Shown here: piece by piece, positions 43,160-51,898 of the stretch | How the letters are laid out: each line of letters opens with the position of its first letter | Numbering within the stretch: position 1 is the stretch's first letter | Source of the DNA: Saccharospirillaceae bacterium | Lineage (GTDB): Bacteria; Pseudomonadota; Gammaproteobacteria; Pseudomonadales; Natronospirillaceae | Assembly (NCBI GenBank): GCA_007116635.1 | Contig: SKIB01000027.1 | Location: forward strand, 1 to 64,000 | Direction of reading: 5' to 3' | DNA length: 64,000 nt | The notes under the pieces: generated by a model | What the model was told of the DNA's origin: nothing | What the model saw: the letters and a program-made list of their open reading frames with translations, nothing else | Databases searched by the model: none | Program-made: the position numbers and the translations under genes

Positions 43160-44588
43160 CAGAGCAGGATTGGTGCTGTTTTCGTTACTTGCTAGCCTGA
43201 CCCAAGCTAATACCCTTGATATTGTTGGTGATGGAGGGCGTATCAAGCTGGTGCTGGCTGAAGGTTTTTTGGCAGCAGATGGCCAGCCTTTGGTGCACGA
43301 TGGCCAGCCCTTGGGGCAACAGCGAATTGACGTAATGTCAGCGGCTGCAAAGTTTTGGGCTGATCATCTTATAATTACTGAGCCTATCGTGATCAATGTT
43401 CGCTTTGCAGATTTACTCTGCTCTTCTGGTGGTGCTGTTCTTGGCAGTGCAGGGCCGGCACAGGTGATTTCAGACTTTGTTGGAGCTCCTCATCAGGGTG
43501 CTTGGTACCCCATTGCCTTGGCTAATCAGTTGGCGGGCAGAGACCTGATGCCGGCGGTTGCCGATATTAATGTCAGATTTAATAGTCGCATTGATTATGG
43601 CTGTATGCCTGGTGCAAGCTGGTACTATGGGGTGGATGCCATGAGCTCTCCTCCTGGCACCTTTGCACTTTACAATACTGCCGTTCATGAAATTGCGCAC
43701 GGTCTTGGATTTACGACCATGATGGACGTAAGCACTGGCCAGGTTGCCCGAGGTTTGGTTGACCATTATATGCTTAATTTGTCTGATGTGAGGGGGCTGT
43801 CATTGTCGCAGATGACGGCGGCACAACGCCAAGCGGCTGCAACATCGGAGCAGGTTTTTTGGGCCGGAGAGCATGCAAGATCGGTATCACAGGACATTAC
43901 TGGCATTGATAGGGTGCGTATGCATGCTCCTAGAGAATTGCGCCGTGGCTCTTCGTTGTCGCACTTTTCCACCAGTATTAATTCGCAAGCACCAGCAGAA
44001 ACCATGGGTCCATATTTCGTTAGTGGCTCATCTCTGTGGTTGTCCATGGCCACACTGGCAGACATGGGCTGGGGTTTGGTTCGTCGCTCAGATTACTTTG
44101 TGATGGCCATGAGTGATGCCATGCCCCAGGTTGGTCGTTGGGTTCAGGTTAGGGCTGCTGTGGATGTAGCTGGGCTAGAGCAGGCGGGTAAAGACCAAAT
44201 ACATTTACAGGTTACAGGTGGTGAGCTGAAAATGGAGGGCGTGCCTCAGGAGGCTTGCTTAAAGCTGGCTGCAAATGCCATGCGTTGTTCTGTTGCCCAG
44301 CTACAACAAATGGATTTTGATAGGCTACAAATTAAGGTTTCTGTACGTTTTGCCGCTCAAGGACCGGCCAGGGTTGTGTTGGCGGCTACTGATGAACAGC
44401 AAATGTTGTCTAGTTCGGTTACTCTTGGTCAAGATTATTATGTTGATACTCGGTTAGATGTACGCGCCGCACTTAAGCACCAGCAGCCGGAAACAGGGTC
44501 AGTGAGCTGGTGGTTTTTTTGTGGGTTGGTTAGCGTTTTGTTGGTCTTTGGCTTGCGTCGACAAGGCTTTTTGCCTAAAAAGCATTAA
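43149..44588 (+). CDS. Leishmanolysin-like metalloprotease with C-terminal membrane anchor
   Basis: A 479-residue exported protein: signal peptide (~1-20, LTQAN), then a catalytic domain with AVHEIAHGLGF (zinc HExxH followed by GxGF). A distant LSHFSTSI about 90 residues on could give the third His, and ETMGPYF followed by ATLADMGWG resembles the end of M8 leishmanolysin-type domains. Residues ~330-440 form a beta-rich domain. The C-terminus is a sorting-signal-like anchor: short linker, hydrophobic WWFFCGLVSVLLVFGL, then RRQGF and basic residues. It probably acts in the envelope or after cleavage outside. The substrate is unknown, and the exact peptidase family is a judgement. Confidence 0.75.
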   Translation: MSFSRAGLVLFSLLASLTQANTLDIVGDGGRIKLVLAEGFLAADGQPLVHDGQPLGQQRIDVMSAAAKFWADHLIITEPIVINVRFADLLCSSGGAVLGSAGPAQVISDFVGAPHQGAWYPIALANQLAGRDLMPAVADINVRFNSRIDYGCMPGASWYYGVDAMSSPPGTFALYNTAVHEIAHGLGFTTMMDVSTGQVARGLVDHYMLNLSDVRGLSLSQMTAAQRQAAATSEQVFWAGEHARSVSQDITGIDRVRMHAPRELRRGSSLSHFSTSINSQAPAETMGPYFVSGSSLWLSMATLADMGWGLVRRSDYFVMAMSDAMPQVGRWVQVRAAVDVAGLEQAGKDQIHLQVTGGELKMEGVPQEACLKLAANAMRCSVAQLQQMDFDRLQIKVSVRFAAQGPARVVLAATDEQQMLSSSVTLGQDYYVDTRLDVRAALKHQQPETGSVSWWFFCGLVSVLLVFGLRRQGFLPKKH

Positions 44589-44601
44589 CAATTACTAATA
44601 G

Positions 44602-45489
44602 ATGCCCAAAATGTCCGAGCCTTTTCGCTTCAGTTTTCTTTTGCTGTGTTGTTATCTTTTAATGGCAGCAATTGCTTATTTATTTTCTTTAGTTGTGGAC
44701 CAGCCTGACCACGCAACCTTGGTTGATCAGTGGGAGTTGGCTAGCCCTGTAAAGCCCCTGGTGGAGGATGTCGATTTGGCTCAAGCCGATGCCAAAAGAG
44801 ACCCTAGGGTTGAGCAGCCTATTCCTGATTTTTCTGAACTAGGTGTTGACGAGCGCAAGCAGGCTTTTGTTGACTTTATGTTGCCAATGATTTTGGCCGA
44901 AAATATAAGATTGCAGCAAAAGCGATTACGAATAATTGAGGTGGCTGACTCTCCTGATGATGAAGATCAAGATTGGTTGTATTTTTTGCGACAGCAGTAC
45001 CGAGTACCTGGTGAGCAATTTGATCTGTCATTGCTGTTGCAACATGTCGACATGATTCCTCCTTCTTTGGCCTTGGCTCAGGCGGCTAATGAGAGTGGCT
45101 GGGGGACATCACGCTTTGCAACACAGGGCAATAATTTATTTGGTCAATGGTGCTTTTCCTCGGGTTGCGGGATTGTTCCCTTGGGTAGACCAAGTGGCGC
45201 AAGCTATGAGGTTAAGGTATTTGCTAGTCCACAAGAGTCGGTTGCGGATTACATGCTGAATTTAAATCGCCATCATGCTTATCGTTCACTGCGTCAGGTG
45301 CGGTATGAGCAGCGAATGGAGGAAGGGCAAATCACTGGGCTGCGCCTAGCTCAAGGCTTATTATCTTATTCTGCTCGTGGGCAGGACTATGTGGATGAGG
45401 TGCAGCAAATGATTAGATCCAACCAATTTGATCTGTTGGACAACTTGATGCCCTTGTTGACTCCTAGTGAACAATCCAGGGTTGACTGA
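44602..45489 (+). CDS. Bax-like glucosaminidase (peptidoglycan hydrolase)
   Basis: A 295-residue protein anchored by an N-terminal membrane helix (~10-31). The GH73/Bax-type glucosaminidase domain covers ~100-285: LALAQAANESGWGTSRFA carries the catalytic Glu, followed by GNNLFGQWCFSSGCGIVP, KVFASPQESVADYMLNLNRH and YVDEVQQMI. It would cleave the glycan strands of peptidoglycan in the periplasm. The gene starts 13 bases after the metalloprotease stop, so it is likely in the same operon. Its tail overlaps the convergent deacetylase gene by 26 bases. Several ATG codons are possible at the start (44602, 44611). Confidence 0.88.
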   Translation: MPKMSEPFRFSFLLLCCYLLMAAIAYLFSLVVDQPDHATLVDQWELASPVKPLVEDVDLAQADAKRDPRVEQPIPDFSELGVDERKQAFVDFMLPMILAENIRLQQKRLRIIEVADSPDDEDQDWLYFLRQQYRVPGEQFDLSLLLQHVDMIPPSLALAQAANESGWGTSRFATQGNNLFGQWCFSSGCGIVPLGRPSGASYEVKVFASPQESVADYMLNLNRHHAYRSLRQVRYEQRMEEGQITGLRLAQGLLSYSARGQDYVDEVQQMIRSNQFDLLDNLMPLLTPSEQSRVD

Positions 45490-46447
45490 ACCAATAAACT
45501 TCGTTGCCATGACTAATGGTGCAGTTATATCTTGATCTGCCAGTGAAGGGCTCGCTGGCTTGGGTGGCAAAAGTTAGTTGATCTAGCCATTCAATTTCCA
45601 TTGCTTGATTACGCCAGAAGCAGTTGAGACTGTTGTTATTGGCTAGGCTTCTGCTTAGCTTTAGTTCTAGTCTGGGTGGGCTTGCCTCCGTTACAGGGTC
45701 GATACGATTTTCTTGTGCTAGAGGCAAGGGTTTGCTGGCCATCTTTATTTTGGCGCTATGTAGATTGGCATAGATGCCATCAAGTGGGTAGCGAGGAATG
45801 CTTTGCCAGTTCATGGGTGGGCCAAAGGCGCCTGAGTGTTGACCTAAAGCCCAATAACCCCTTTCATTTAGTGCATCAGCCAAGGCTAGACTGTAGTCAC
45901 CATAGGGGTAGGCTAGAATTTTTGGTAGCTCTTTGCCAAGTTCAGACTCTAGGTGTTGTTGTGCTAATTCAATATTGGCAATGGCTTCATCAATGCTTAG
46001 CTGGCTCAGAGAGCTGTGGTCATGGCTATGATTTAGGATGCGTACGCCTTGTTGATCAAGTGAGCGCATTTGATCCCAGGTCAAAGAAAGTGGGCGTTCT
46101 TGGTTGCTTGCTTGGGTGGGTACAAAAATACTATAGGGCAAGCCTCGGTCCTGTAAAATGGGATGAGCGTTATGATAAACGCTCTGCCATGCATCATCGA
46201 AGGTCAGGGCTACAGCCCCAGTGGGTAGTTTTTGCTGACGGTCCAATAACTCAAGGGCGTCAACCAGGTCAACTACCTGCAGTTCAAGGTCATCAAGAGC
46301 ATTGAGATGGGCTTCAAACTGTTCAGGTTGAATGCTGGTGGTAGGTGGGGTGCCATTGTCGACATGATGATACATCAAAATCACAAGGTGATTTTGGGCC
46401 AGGGCAGAAACAAAGAATAGGGCCAAGGAAATGATTAATAATTTCAT
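45464..46447 (-). CDS. Polysaccharide deacetylase (NodB-type), exported
   Basis: A 327-residue protein with a signal peptide (~1-18, FVSALAQ). The NodB domain has ILMYHHVD, the metal-binding Asp pair in ALTFDDAW, and NHSHDHSSLSQ (metal His), then LAYPYGDYSL. Residues ~235-325 are a beta-rich tail that I do not recognise. It would remove acetyl groups from an N-acetylated polysaccharide in the envelope. I chose ATG 46447 because anything earlier would be read through a tRNA gene. Its start lies only 21 bases from the 3' end of tRNA-Gln, with no terminator between them. Confidence 0.87.
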   Translation of the reverse strand: MKLLIISLALFFVSALAQNHLVILMYHHVDNGTPPTTSIQPEQFEAHLNALDDLELQVVDLVDALELLDRQQKLPTGAVALTFDDAWQSVYHNAHPILQDRGLPYSIFVPTQASNQERPLSLTWDQMRSLDQQGVRILNHSHDHSSLSQLSIDEAIANIELAQQHLESELGKELPKILAYPYGDYSLALADALNERGYWALGQHSGAFGPPMNWQSIPRYPLDGIYANLHSAKIKMASKPLPLAQENRIDPVTEASPPRLELKLSRSLANNNSLNCFWRNQAMEIEWLDQLTFATQASEPFTGRSRYNCTISHGNEVYWFSQPWIVH

Positions 46448-46467
46448 GACCAAAGTATAGAACAAAT

Positions 46468-46542
46468 TGGCTGGGCTGCCAGGATTCGAACCTGGGAATG
46501 GCGGGATCAAAACCCGCTGCCTTACCGCTTGGCGACAGCCCA
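46468..46542 (-). tRNA. tRNA-Gln (UUG), copy 2
   Basis: A 75-base cloverleaf with encoded CCA. Acceptor stem TGGGCTG/CAGCCCA, anticodon stem GCGGG/CCCGC with loop TTTTGAT (anticodon TTG), and T arm CAGGTTCGAATCCTG. Its body is identical to the neighbouring copy. Confidence 0.97.
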
Positions 46543-46561
46543 AAAAGAAAGTAATAAAGGT

Positions 46562-46636
46562 TGGCTGGGCTGCCAGGATTCGAACCTGGGAATGGCGGGA
46601 TCAAAACCCGCTGCCTTACCGCTTGGCGACAGCCCA
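46562..46636 (-). tRNA. tRNA-Gln (UUG), copy 1
   Basis: Same 75-base sequence as the other copy, including the encoded CCA and anticodon TTG. The two are separated by 19 bases and form a tandem repeat with a 94-base period. Confidence 0.97.
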
Positions 46637-46642
46637 ACTGTG

Positions 46643-46719
46643 TGGTGGCTATGACGGGATTTGAACCTGTGACCCCAGCATTATGAGTGCTGTGCTCTAA
46701 CCAACTGAGCTACATAGCC
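46643..46719 (-). tRNA. tRNA-Met (CAU), elongator
   Basis: A 77-base tRNA with encoded CCA, very close to the E. coli elongator tRNA-Met: GGCTATG acceptor, TAGCTCAGTTGGTTAGAGC D arm, anticodon loop CTCATAA, GGTCACAGGTTCAAATCC variable and T arm. It is the first gene of the Met-Gln-Gln transcript. Confidence 0.97.
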
Positions 46720-46731
46720 TCAACACAAGCG

Positions 46732-46762
46732 CGTATACTAATGATTTAATTGTGGCTGTCAA
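46732..46762 (-). promoter_or_regulatory. Promoter of the tRNA Met-Gln-Gln cluster
   Basis: On the minus strand a perfect -35 TTGACA (46762-46757) is followed by a -10 either as TAGTAT (16-base spacing) or TATACG (19-base spacing). A GC-rich GCGC discriminator follows, as in stringently controlled stable-RNA promoters. Confidence 0.6.
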
Positions 46763-46854
46763 CCTATTTCTTTGGAAAATGATTATAGATCAGTAGCTTA
46801 GCGGATTTTTTAAGCTCATCGGCATTAAAGCACAATGAGCTTAAAATTCGGCTC

Positions 46855-47604
46855 TTAACCCTGTTGTTGTAGGATGACCAGTTGCTTAAAGGTTTTAGGA
46901 TGAGCAGACAGTATGCTCTGTTTGCCTTTTTGGGTCAGTGGGTGGCCGTTGGCCTGCCCAGTGATGGCGCCTGATTCCTGAAGCAGTAGGTTGATGCTGT
47001 CTTGGTTTAAGATTGATATGGCTTGGCTCAGGCTGGCATCGAAAATCCCGGCGGCAACCTGGCAGTGCATCAAAATTGGATTATCGTAACTGCTGTAGTT
47101 GAGCTCTGGCTGACTGGCTAGCCAGTCAGCCAGCTCAGAACTGCTGATTGCAAGGCGGAGTTCGCTAAGTTTTTCTGTAAAGCGGCAACGCAAACGACCA
47201 TCGTTCATTTGAGCGCCACGGCTGCGGCTAGCAGAAAAGTACTGTTCAAGATTAGGGAAGCTGATTAAACAATGTTCCAGTCTGCCTTTTTGATATTGGG
47301 CAATAGTAAAGGAGAGCTGGTGGCCACCACGTAAAAAATCATTGAGGCCACTGAAGCCGCCAATCTGCCAAAAGTTTTCCTGCTCTGCGGGGCAGTCAAG
47401 GTCATCGGTAATAATCTGTTGGTCAGGATAAGCCTTGCTGAGAATTTGACTGGCGCGGTCAAGGCAGTCGTCGATGCTGCGCGTGACTCGCTGTTGCATG
47501 GCGCTTGGGTTATCCTTATCGGCCTGCAGCTCGCGCTGTAAAAAAGTCATGGATTCAGAAATCACTCGCGCAGCGCGCAGTGCTATAGTAATGGTCGGTT
47601 GCAT
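46855..47604 (-). CDS. suhB: SuhB-like protein with degraded phosphatase site
   Basis: A 249-residue member of the inositol monophosphatase family, in the standard suhB place divergent from trmJ. The overall fold aligns (AARVISES start, YPDQQIITDD, RSRGAQMNDGRLR, VAAGIFDAS), but the metal site is lost. The E. coli SuhB ligands Asp84 and Asp87 of IDPLDGTTNF fall on Gly82 and Ser85 in QIGGFSGLNDF, and Glu67 is Asp67. Phosphatase activity is therefore unlikely. In E. coli SuhB has a separate role in the rRNA antitermination complex that does not need catalysis; that role could be what is kept here. Confidence 0.82.
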   Translation of the reverse strand: MQPTITIALRAARVISESMTFLQRELQADKDNPSAMQQRVTRSIDDCLDRASQILSKAYPDQQIITDDLDCPAEQENFWQIGGFSGLNDFLRGGHQLSFTIAQYQKGRLEHCLISFPNLEQYFSASRSRGAQMNDGRLRCRFTEKLSELRLAISSSELADWLASQPELNYSSYDNPILMHCQVAAGIFDASLSQAISILNQDSINLLLQESGAITGQANGHPLTQKGKQSILSAHPKTFKQLVILQQQG

Positions 47605-47684
47605 GGGACCCCAATAATGTTAAACAGCGGTTTATAAACTGTGCAAATTATAGTTTTTTTTTTACTTGAGGGTAAGGGGGGCTT

Positions 47685-48434
47685 GTGCAGCAATTGGCAC
47701 ATATTCGTTTTGTGATGGTGGAAACAACCCATTCTGGTAATGTTGGTGCCTGCGCCAGGGCGATGAAAACCATGGGGTTGACGCGCTTGTCTTTGGTTAA
47801 CCCTCTTTGTCAGCTGGACGAACAAGCCTATGCCATGGCCAGTGGTGCAATTGATATTCTGGATAACATAGAGCGTTTTGACACCCTTGAACAGGCCATT
47901 GCCGATTGTCAGCTGGTGGTGGGTGCCAGTGCCCGTAGCCGTTCTTTGCCCTGGCCCATGCTAGATCCTGACGCTTTCGGAGCTGAGGTGATGAGTCAAG
48001 GTGGCCAGGTGGCGGTGCTTTTAGGGCGTGAGGCTAGTGGTTTAACCAATGAGGAGCTGGCGCTTTGTCATTATCATGTGCACATTCCTGCTAATCCAGA
48101 GTACAGCTCATTAAATGTGGCGGCAGCTGCGCAGTTGCTTGCGTGGGCTTGCCGCAGGCAGGCGCTGTTGAATCAAAGCGGTGTTCAGGCTGAGGCTTCG
48201 GCTGGTGATCTGGTGCCAATAGATGAATTGGCTAGTGCCAAGCAGTTGCAAAGTTTTTTTGATCATTGGCAGCGGCAGTTGGTTGAAATAGGCTTCTTGG
48301 ATCCCAATAACCCTAAACATCTGGTGACCAGGCTAAGGCGGTTCTTGATGCGCGCCAAGCCAGAAGCCAATGAAATCAATATCATGCGTGGTATTTTAAC
48401 CGAAACAGATAAAACCATTAAGGGTCGAAGATGA
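47685..48434 (+). CDS. trmJ: tRNA (cytidine/uridine-2'-O-)-methyltransferase TrmJ
   Basis: A 249-residue SPOUT methyltransferase. [26 protein letters not shown] opens the protein; the knot region shows [20 protein letters not shown] and [21 protein letters not shown]. It methylates the ribose of residue 32 in several tRNAs. The start is GTG 47685 with AAGGGGG (47674-47680) close by. The divergent suhB promoter region (47605-47684) is AT-rich and includes a T run and a short inverted repeat. cysE follows 13 bases downstream. Confidence 0.93.
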   Translation: MQQLAHIRFVMVETTHSGNVGACARAMKTMGLTRLSLVNPLCQLDEQAYAMASGAIDILDNIERFDTLEQAIADCQLVVGASARSRSLPWPMLDPDAFGAEVMSQGGQVAVLLGREASGLTNEELALCHYHVHIPANPEYSSLNVAAAAQLLAWACRRQALLNQSGVQAEASAGDLVPIDELASAKQLQSFFDHWQRQLVEIGFLDPNNPKHLVTRLRRFLMRAKPEANEINIMRGILTETDKTIKGRR

Positions 48435-48447
48435 CCAGGGGCCAAAA

Positions 48448-49266
48448 ATGACTTGGTTGGCGCGAATTAAAGAAGACGTCGAGTCGGTTTTTCACCGTGA
48501 TCCAGCAGCGAGAAACTGGCTTGAGGTGTTGCTGAATTATCCCGGTCTGCATGCTCTGTTATTGCATCGGCTGGCACATCGTCTATGGTGCTGGCGTTTA
48601 AAGTTGTTGGCGCGTTTGATCTCAAGTGTTAGTCGCTTTCTAACCGGTGTCGAAATACACCCTGGTGCGAAAATTGGCCGACGATTTTTTATTGATCATG
48701 GCATGGGCGTGGTGATAGGTGAAACCGCCGAGATTGGCGATGACTGTACTCTTTATCATGGTGTGACTCTGGGTGGTACCAGTTGGCAGAAGGGTAAGCG
48801 CCACCCAACTTTAGAGCGGGGTGTGATCTGTGGTGCTGGTGCTAAGGTGCTGGGGCCTTTCACTGTGGGTGAGGGGGCGCGCATTGGCAGTAATGCGGTG
48901 GTGACCAAGGCCGTTCCTGCAGGCGCTACCGTGGTTGGGGTTCCTGGGAGGATCATCAAGCAGGTAGACAGGACGCAAAATAATGCCAAGGAACATATAG
49001 CCAAGCAATTTGGCTTTGATGCTTATGCAGTGGCAGACATGCCCGATCCAACTGCTCTGGCTATTAAAGCTTTGCTAGAGCACATGCATGCTACGGATGA
49101 GCGCATGGAATTGCTTTGCAAAGCACTGCAGTCTCTGGATGCGGATGTTGAGCTGCCCTGCAGTAAGCTAGATCAGGCTTCTTTTTCGTCCTTGATGGAT
49201 GTCCAGTCCAGCCAGAAATCAGAGCCTAAGAATAAGCCAGAGTCCAAGCAATCTGAATCGGACTAG
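48448..49266 (+). CDS. cysE: Serine O-acetyltransferase CysE
   Basis: A 272-residue SAT. The N-terminal helical part is followed by the left-handed beta-helix with hexapeptide repeats: [65 protein letters not shown] and [16 protein letters not shown]. The conserved His in IDHG and HGVTLGG are catalytic. It makes O-acetylserine for cysteine synthesis, which supplies the sulfur used by the desulfurases of the Fe-S operon nearby. The C-terminal 30 residues are Ser/Lys/Glu-rich and disordered. This is the same suhB/trmJ/cysE order as in Pseudomonas. Confidence 0.95.
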   Translation: MTWLARIKEDVESVFHRDPAARNWLEVLLNYPGLHALLLHRLAHRLWCWRLKLLARLISSVSRFLTGVEIHPGAKIGRRFFIDHGMGVVIGETAEIGDDCTLYHGVTLGGTSWQKGKRHPTLERGVICGAGAKVLGPFTVGEGARIGSNAVVTKAVPAGATVVGVPGRIIKQVDRTQNNAKEHIAKQFGFDAYAVADMPDPTALAIKALLEHMHATDERMELLCKALQSLDADVELPCSKLDQASFSSLMDVQSSQKSEPKNKPESKQSESD

Positions 49267-49319
49267 CTTTAACCGTTCGAGAAGCCTAGCTAAACTCTAT
49301 GTCTTGCTTGCTGCCATTG

Positions 49320-50105
49320 TTAGTTGTTGCTGGGTAGTAGCTGGACCAAGCGTTTAGACTGGCGTTTTTTGCTGCTTGCCCAGTGCACAATGGCTAGGCT
49401 GCCGTCCATGTGTTCGACTAGGGCATGGCAACCCTCTAGCCAGTCGCCATCATTGGCGTATATGATGCCCTCCACCTCCATTAACTTAGCTTGATGAATA
49501 TGGCCGCATACGATGCCGTCTAGGTTAAGTTCTTTGGCTCGAGCGATGGCAAGTCGTTCAAATTGCTCAATGTACTGATGTGCTTTTTTGCTCCTGCGTT
49601 TCAAAAAGCTAGGCAAAGACCAGTAGCTAAATCCCAGTGCCCGCCCCAGTTGATTGATGTGGCGGTTGAGATTGACCGCAAGGTTGTAACTTAGATCACC
49701 GATGATAAACAGCCATGGGTGCTTGCTGATCTGTTCATCAAAGCAGTCGCCATGTGTTACCAGGAGTTGCTTGCCATTGGCTAGCTGATGAATGTATTCT
49801 TTGTGGATTTTTATGTCGCCTAAGCATTGCTGATCCAATTGACGGAAAAAGGGATCGTGATTGCCAGGGATGTAACGAGTAGTACAGTCCTTGGCCTTGT
49901 CCATGATTAGGCTTAATACCTGCTGATGGCTTTTTGGCCAATGTCCTTTTTTACTCATTTTCCAAAGGTCGAGAATGTCGCCTACTAAATAAAGGGTCTC
50001 GCACTCATGCTGTTGTAAGAAGTCCATCAGGGCTTCGGCTTGGGCGTTTTTGTTGCCAAGATGGGTGTCGGATACCCATAGTGTGCGGATCTGTTGTTGT
50101 TTCAT
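49320..50105 (-). CDS. LpxH-like metallophosphoesterase
   Basis: A 261-residue calcineurin-type phosphoesterase. Metal ligands: VSDTHLGN, LVGDILDLW, PGNHDPFF, LLVTHGD and CGHIHQAK. The central HPWLFIIGDLSYN and FSYWSLPSFLKRRSKKAHQYIEQFE mark the branch related to UDP-2,3-diacylglucosamine diphosphatase but distinct from E. coli LpxH. It could act in lipid A synthesis or on another envelope nucleotide. It is on the minus strand, between cysE and the first hybrid kinase. Confidence 0.85.
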   Translation of the reverse strand: MKQQQIRTLWVSDTHLGNKNAQAEALMDFLQQHECETLYLVGDILDLWKMSKKGHWPKSHQQVLSLIMDKAKDCTTRYIPGNHDPFFRQLDQQCLGDIKIHKEYIHQLANGKQLLVTHGDCFDEQISKHPWLFIIGDLSYNLAVNLNRHINQLGRALGFSYWSLPSFLKRRSKKAHQYIEQFERLAIARAKELNLDGIVCGHIHQAKLMEVEGIIYANDGDWLEGCHALVEHMDGSLAIVHWASSKKRQSKRLVQLLPSNN

Positions 50106-50308
50106 ACTGGTTTCTCAAAAGATGTCTGCTTATTTTGTGGGCACTAAATGACAAGCATGTGTATTTTGTATGAAGCTCAGGTGAACAATGGTTGTTGTTT
50201 CTAATGCTGATAGAATAGGCGTTCGGGCTTTTAACTAAGCAGATGTCAGCTAAAATGAAACATTGGACTGTAACATTTTTTTACTAATTGTTTTCCTTGG
50301 AGGTCAGC

Positions 50309-51850
50309 TTGGGAATTCAGCTGTTTAGTGCCAGCCGTCGTTCGGGCTCTTGGTATCTGGCCGTATTATTGGTATTGGTTTTTTTTGTTTTTCGTGCCCT
50401 GGTGTACTTTTTTGATCTGCCAACATCTTTGTTGTCGCTCTACCCCTGGTTAGTGTTGGTCTTTGTACCAACCCATGGTCGAAGGCTGTTGTATCCCGTG
50501 CTCCTAACTCTGGGTAGTTTTACTTTGTCAAGATTGTTAACACCAGAAGTTTTTGATCGTGAGGCGGTCAATGCTCTAATTGCAGTCACCATGACCTATG
50601 TGATGGTGATTGCAATCTCGGAACTTGTCATTAAAAGCTTGGCACAGTTGCGTGAGTATAACCATTGGCTTGAGCATGCCAAGGCCAAGGCCGAAGAGGC
50701 TGTGGTTGCTAAGAGTCGGTTCCTAGCGGTAATGAGCCACGAAATTCGAACGCCTTTAAGTGGCATAGTAGGGATGAGCGACTGGCTGTTGGATGATTCT
50801 TTGTCTGCAGACCAACGCCAGCAAGCCTTGTTGATTCGCCAATCGGCAGATTCGTTGATGAATATTGTTAATTCGGTGCTGGACTTTTCTCGTATCGAGG
50901 CCGGTAGGCTACAGTTGCACCCTGAGCAATTTGAATTGCGTCCTTTGATTCGTCAGGTCTTTGATAGCTTTGAGTTATTAGCCAAGAATAAGGGGCTTGA
51001 GTTTGAGCTACAGTTGGCGGCAAATTGCCCTGTGTTTCTTAATGAAGATCGGCATCGTCTGCGACAAATATTGGCAAATTTACTTTCTAATGCTATCAAG
51101 TTCACCCCTGAGGGTAAGGTAACACTATGGGTTCAGGCCAACCTCAAGGCAGAACAGGAAATGCTTGAGTTTCGTGTTGTGGATACTGGCATTGGAATTT
51201 CGCCCGAACAGCAGAAGCATTTGTTTGTCCCCTTTGAACAGTTGTCCAATTCAACCGAAAGCTTGTCACAGGGAACAGGGTTGGGCTTGGTTATCTGTAA
51301 GGAAATCTTAAAGCATATGGGCTCGGAGCTTAATCTGAGTTCGGACTATGGCCAGGGGGCTGCCTTCTGGTTTCATCTGCCTGTAAGGGAGAAGTCAGTT
51401 TCTGAGCCTGTTGCCTCCTATGATTTATTTACCTCGAGCTTGGATTTGCGTTTTATCAATCAACAGTCGCAACAGCTTAAAGTGTTGGTTGCTGAGGATA
51501 ATCCGGTCAATATGCTTTATATTTCAAGGCTGTTGAACAAGTGTGGTGCAGAGGTTGTCGGTGCAGATGATGGTTTGCAGGCTTTGAAAATTGCTAAAGA
51601 GCAACAGTTTGACCTGATTGTTCTGGATGTGCAGATGCCTGGCATGTCAGGCTTGGAGGTAGCGCGTAAGCTTAGGGTTGGTTTGAGCTGTCCTCCTTTG
51701 GTTGCTTTGACCGCCTGCGTTACTGAAGATGATCGCCAGAGAGTGTTTGCTGCTGGCTTTGATCAGTTTGTGGCTAAGCCGGTCAATAAGGCGCAGATAC
51801 AGGCATTGCTGTTGCATTATTTTGCCACAGAGGAAGTGGGATCGAATTGA
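50309..51850 (+). CDS. Hybrid sensor histidine kinase, first of a tandem pair
   Basis: A 513-residue protein: membrane domain with four helices (~10-115), coiled coil (~118-140), HisKA with [11 protein letters not shown], HATPase with [17 protein letters not shown] and [12 protein letters not shown], then a receiver domain ([11 protein letters not shown], phospho-acceptor in [10 protein letters not shown], and KPVNK). There is no periplasmic sensor of any size, so it probably senses within the membrane. The start is TTG 50309, with a perfect GGAGG (50299-50303) 5 bases upstream. No DNA-binding regulator is nearby. The adjacent gene is a clear paralogue. Confidence 0.9.
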   Translation: MGIQLFSASRRSGSWYLAVLLVLVFFVFRALVYFFDLPTSLLSLYPWLVLVFVPTHGRRLLYPVLLTLGSFTLSRLLTPEVFDREAVNALIAVTMTYVMVIAISELVIKSLAQLREYNHWLEHAKAKAEEAVVAKSRFLAVMSHEIRTPLSGIVGMSDWLLDDSLSADQRQQALLIRQSADSLMNIVNSVLDFSRIEAGRLQLHPEQFELRPLIRQVFDSFELLAKNKGLEFELQLAANCPVFLNEDRHRLRQILANLLSNAIKFTPEGKVTLWVQANLKAEQEMLEFRVVDTGIGISPEQQKHLFVPFEQLSNSTESLSQGTGLGLVICKEILKHMGSELNLSSDYGQGAAFWFHLPVREKSVSEPVASYDLFTSSLDLRFINQQSQQLKVLVAEDNPVNMLYISRLLNKCGAEVVGADDGLQALKIAKEQQFDLIVLDVQMPGMSGLEVARKLRVGLSCPPLVALTACVTEDDRQRVFAAGFDQFVAKPVNKAQIQALLLHYFATEEVGSN

Positions 51851-51898
51851 GCGATCAATTTATGATCTAAACTATCAATAAAATTGCTGGAGAGCTTG

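Noticed and set aside
46468-46636. 94-base tandem direct repeat that could look like an attachment site
   Set aside because: Both units are complete, identical tRNA-Gln genes with encoded CCA, and no integrase or foreign-looking DNA lies beside them.
46323-46637. 104-residue minus-strand reading frame with an ATG
   Set aside because: It runs through both tRNA-Gln genes; the same N-terminal sequence heads the deacetylase frame for the same reason. It is translation of tRNA sequence.
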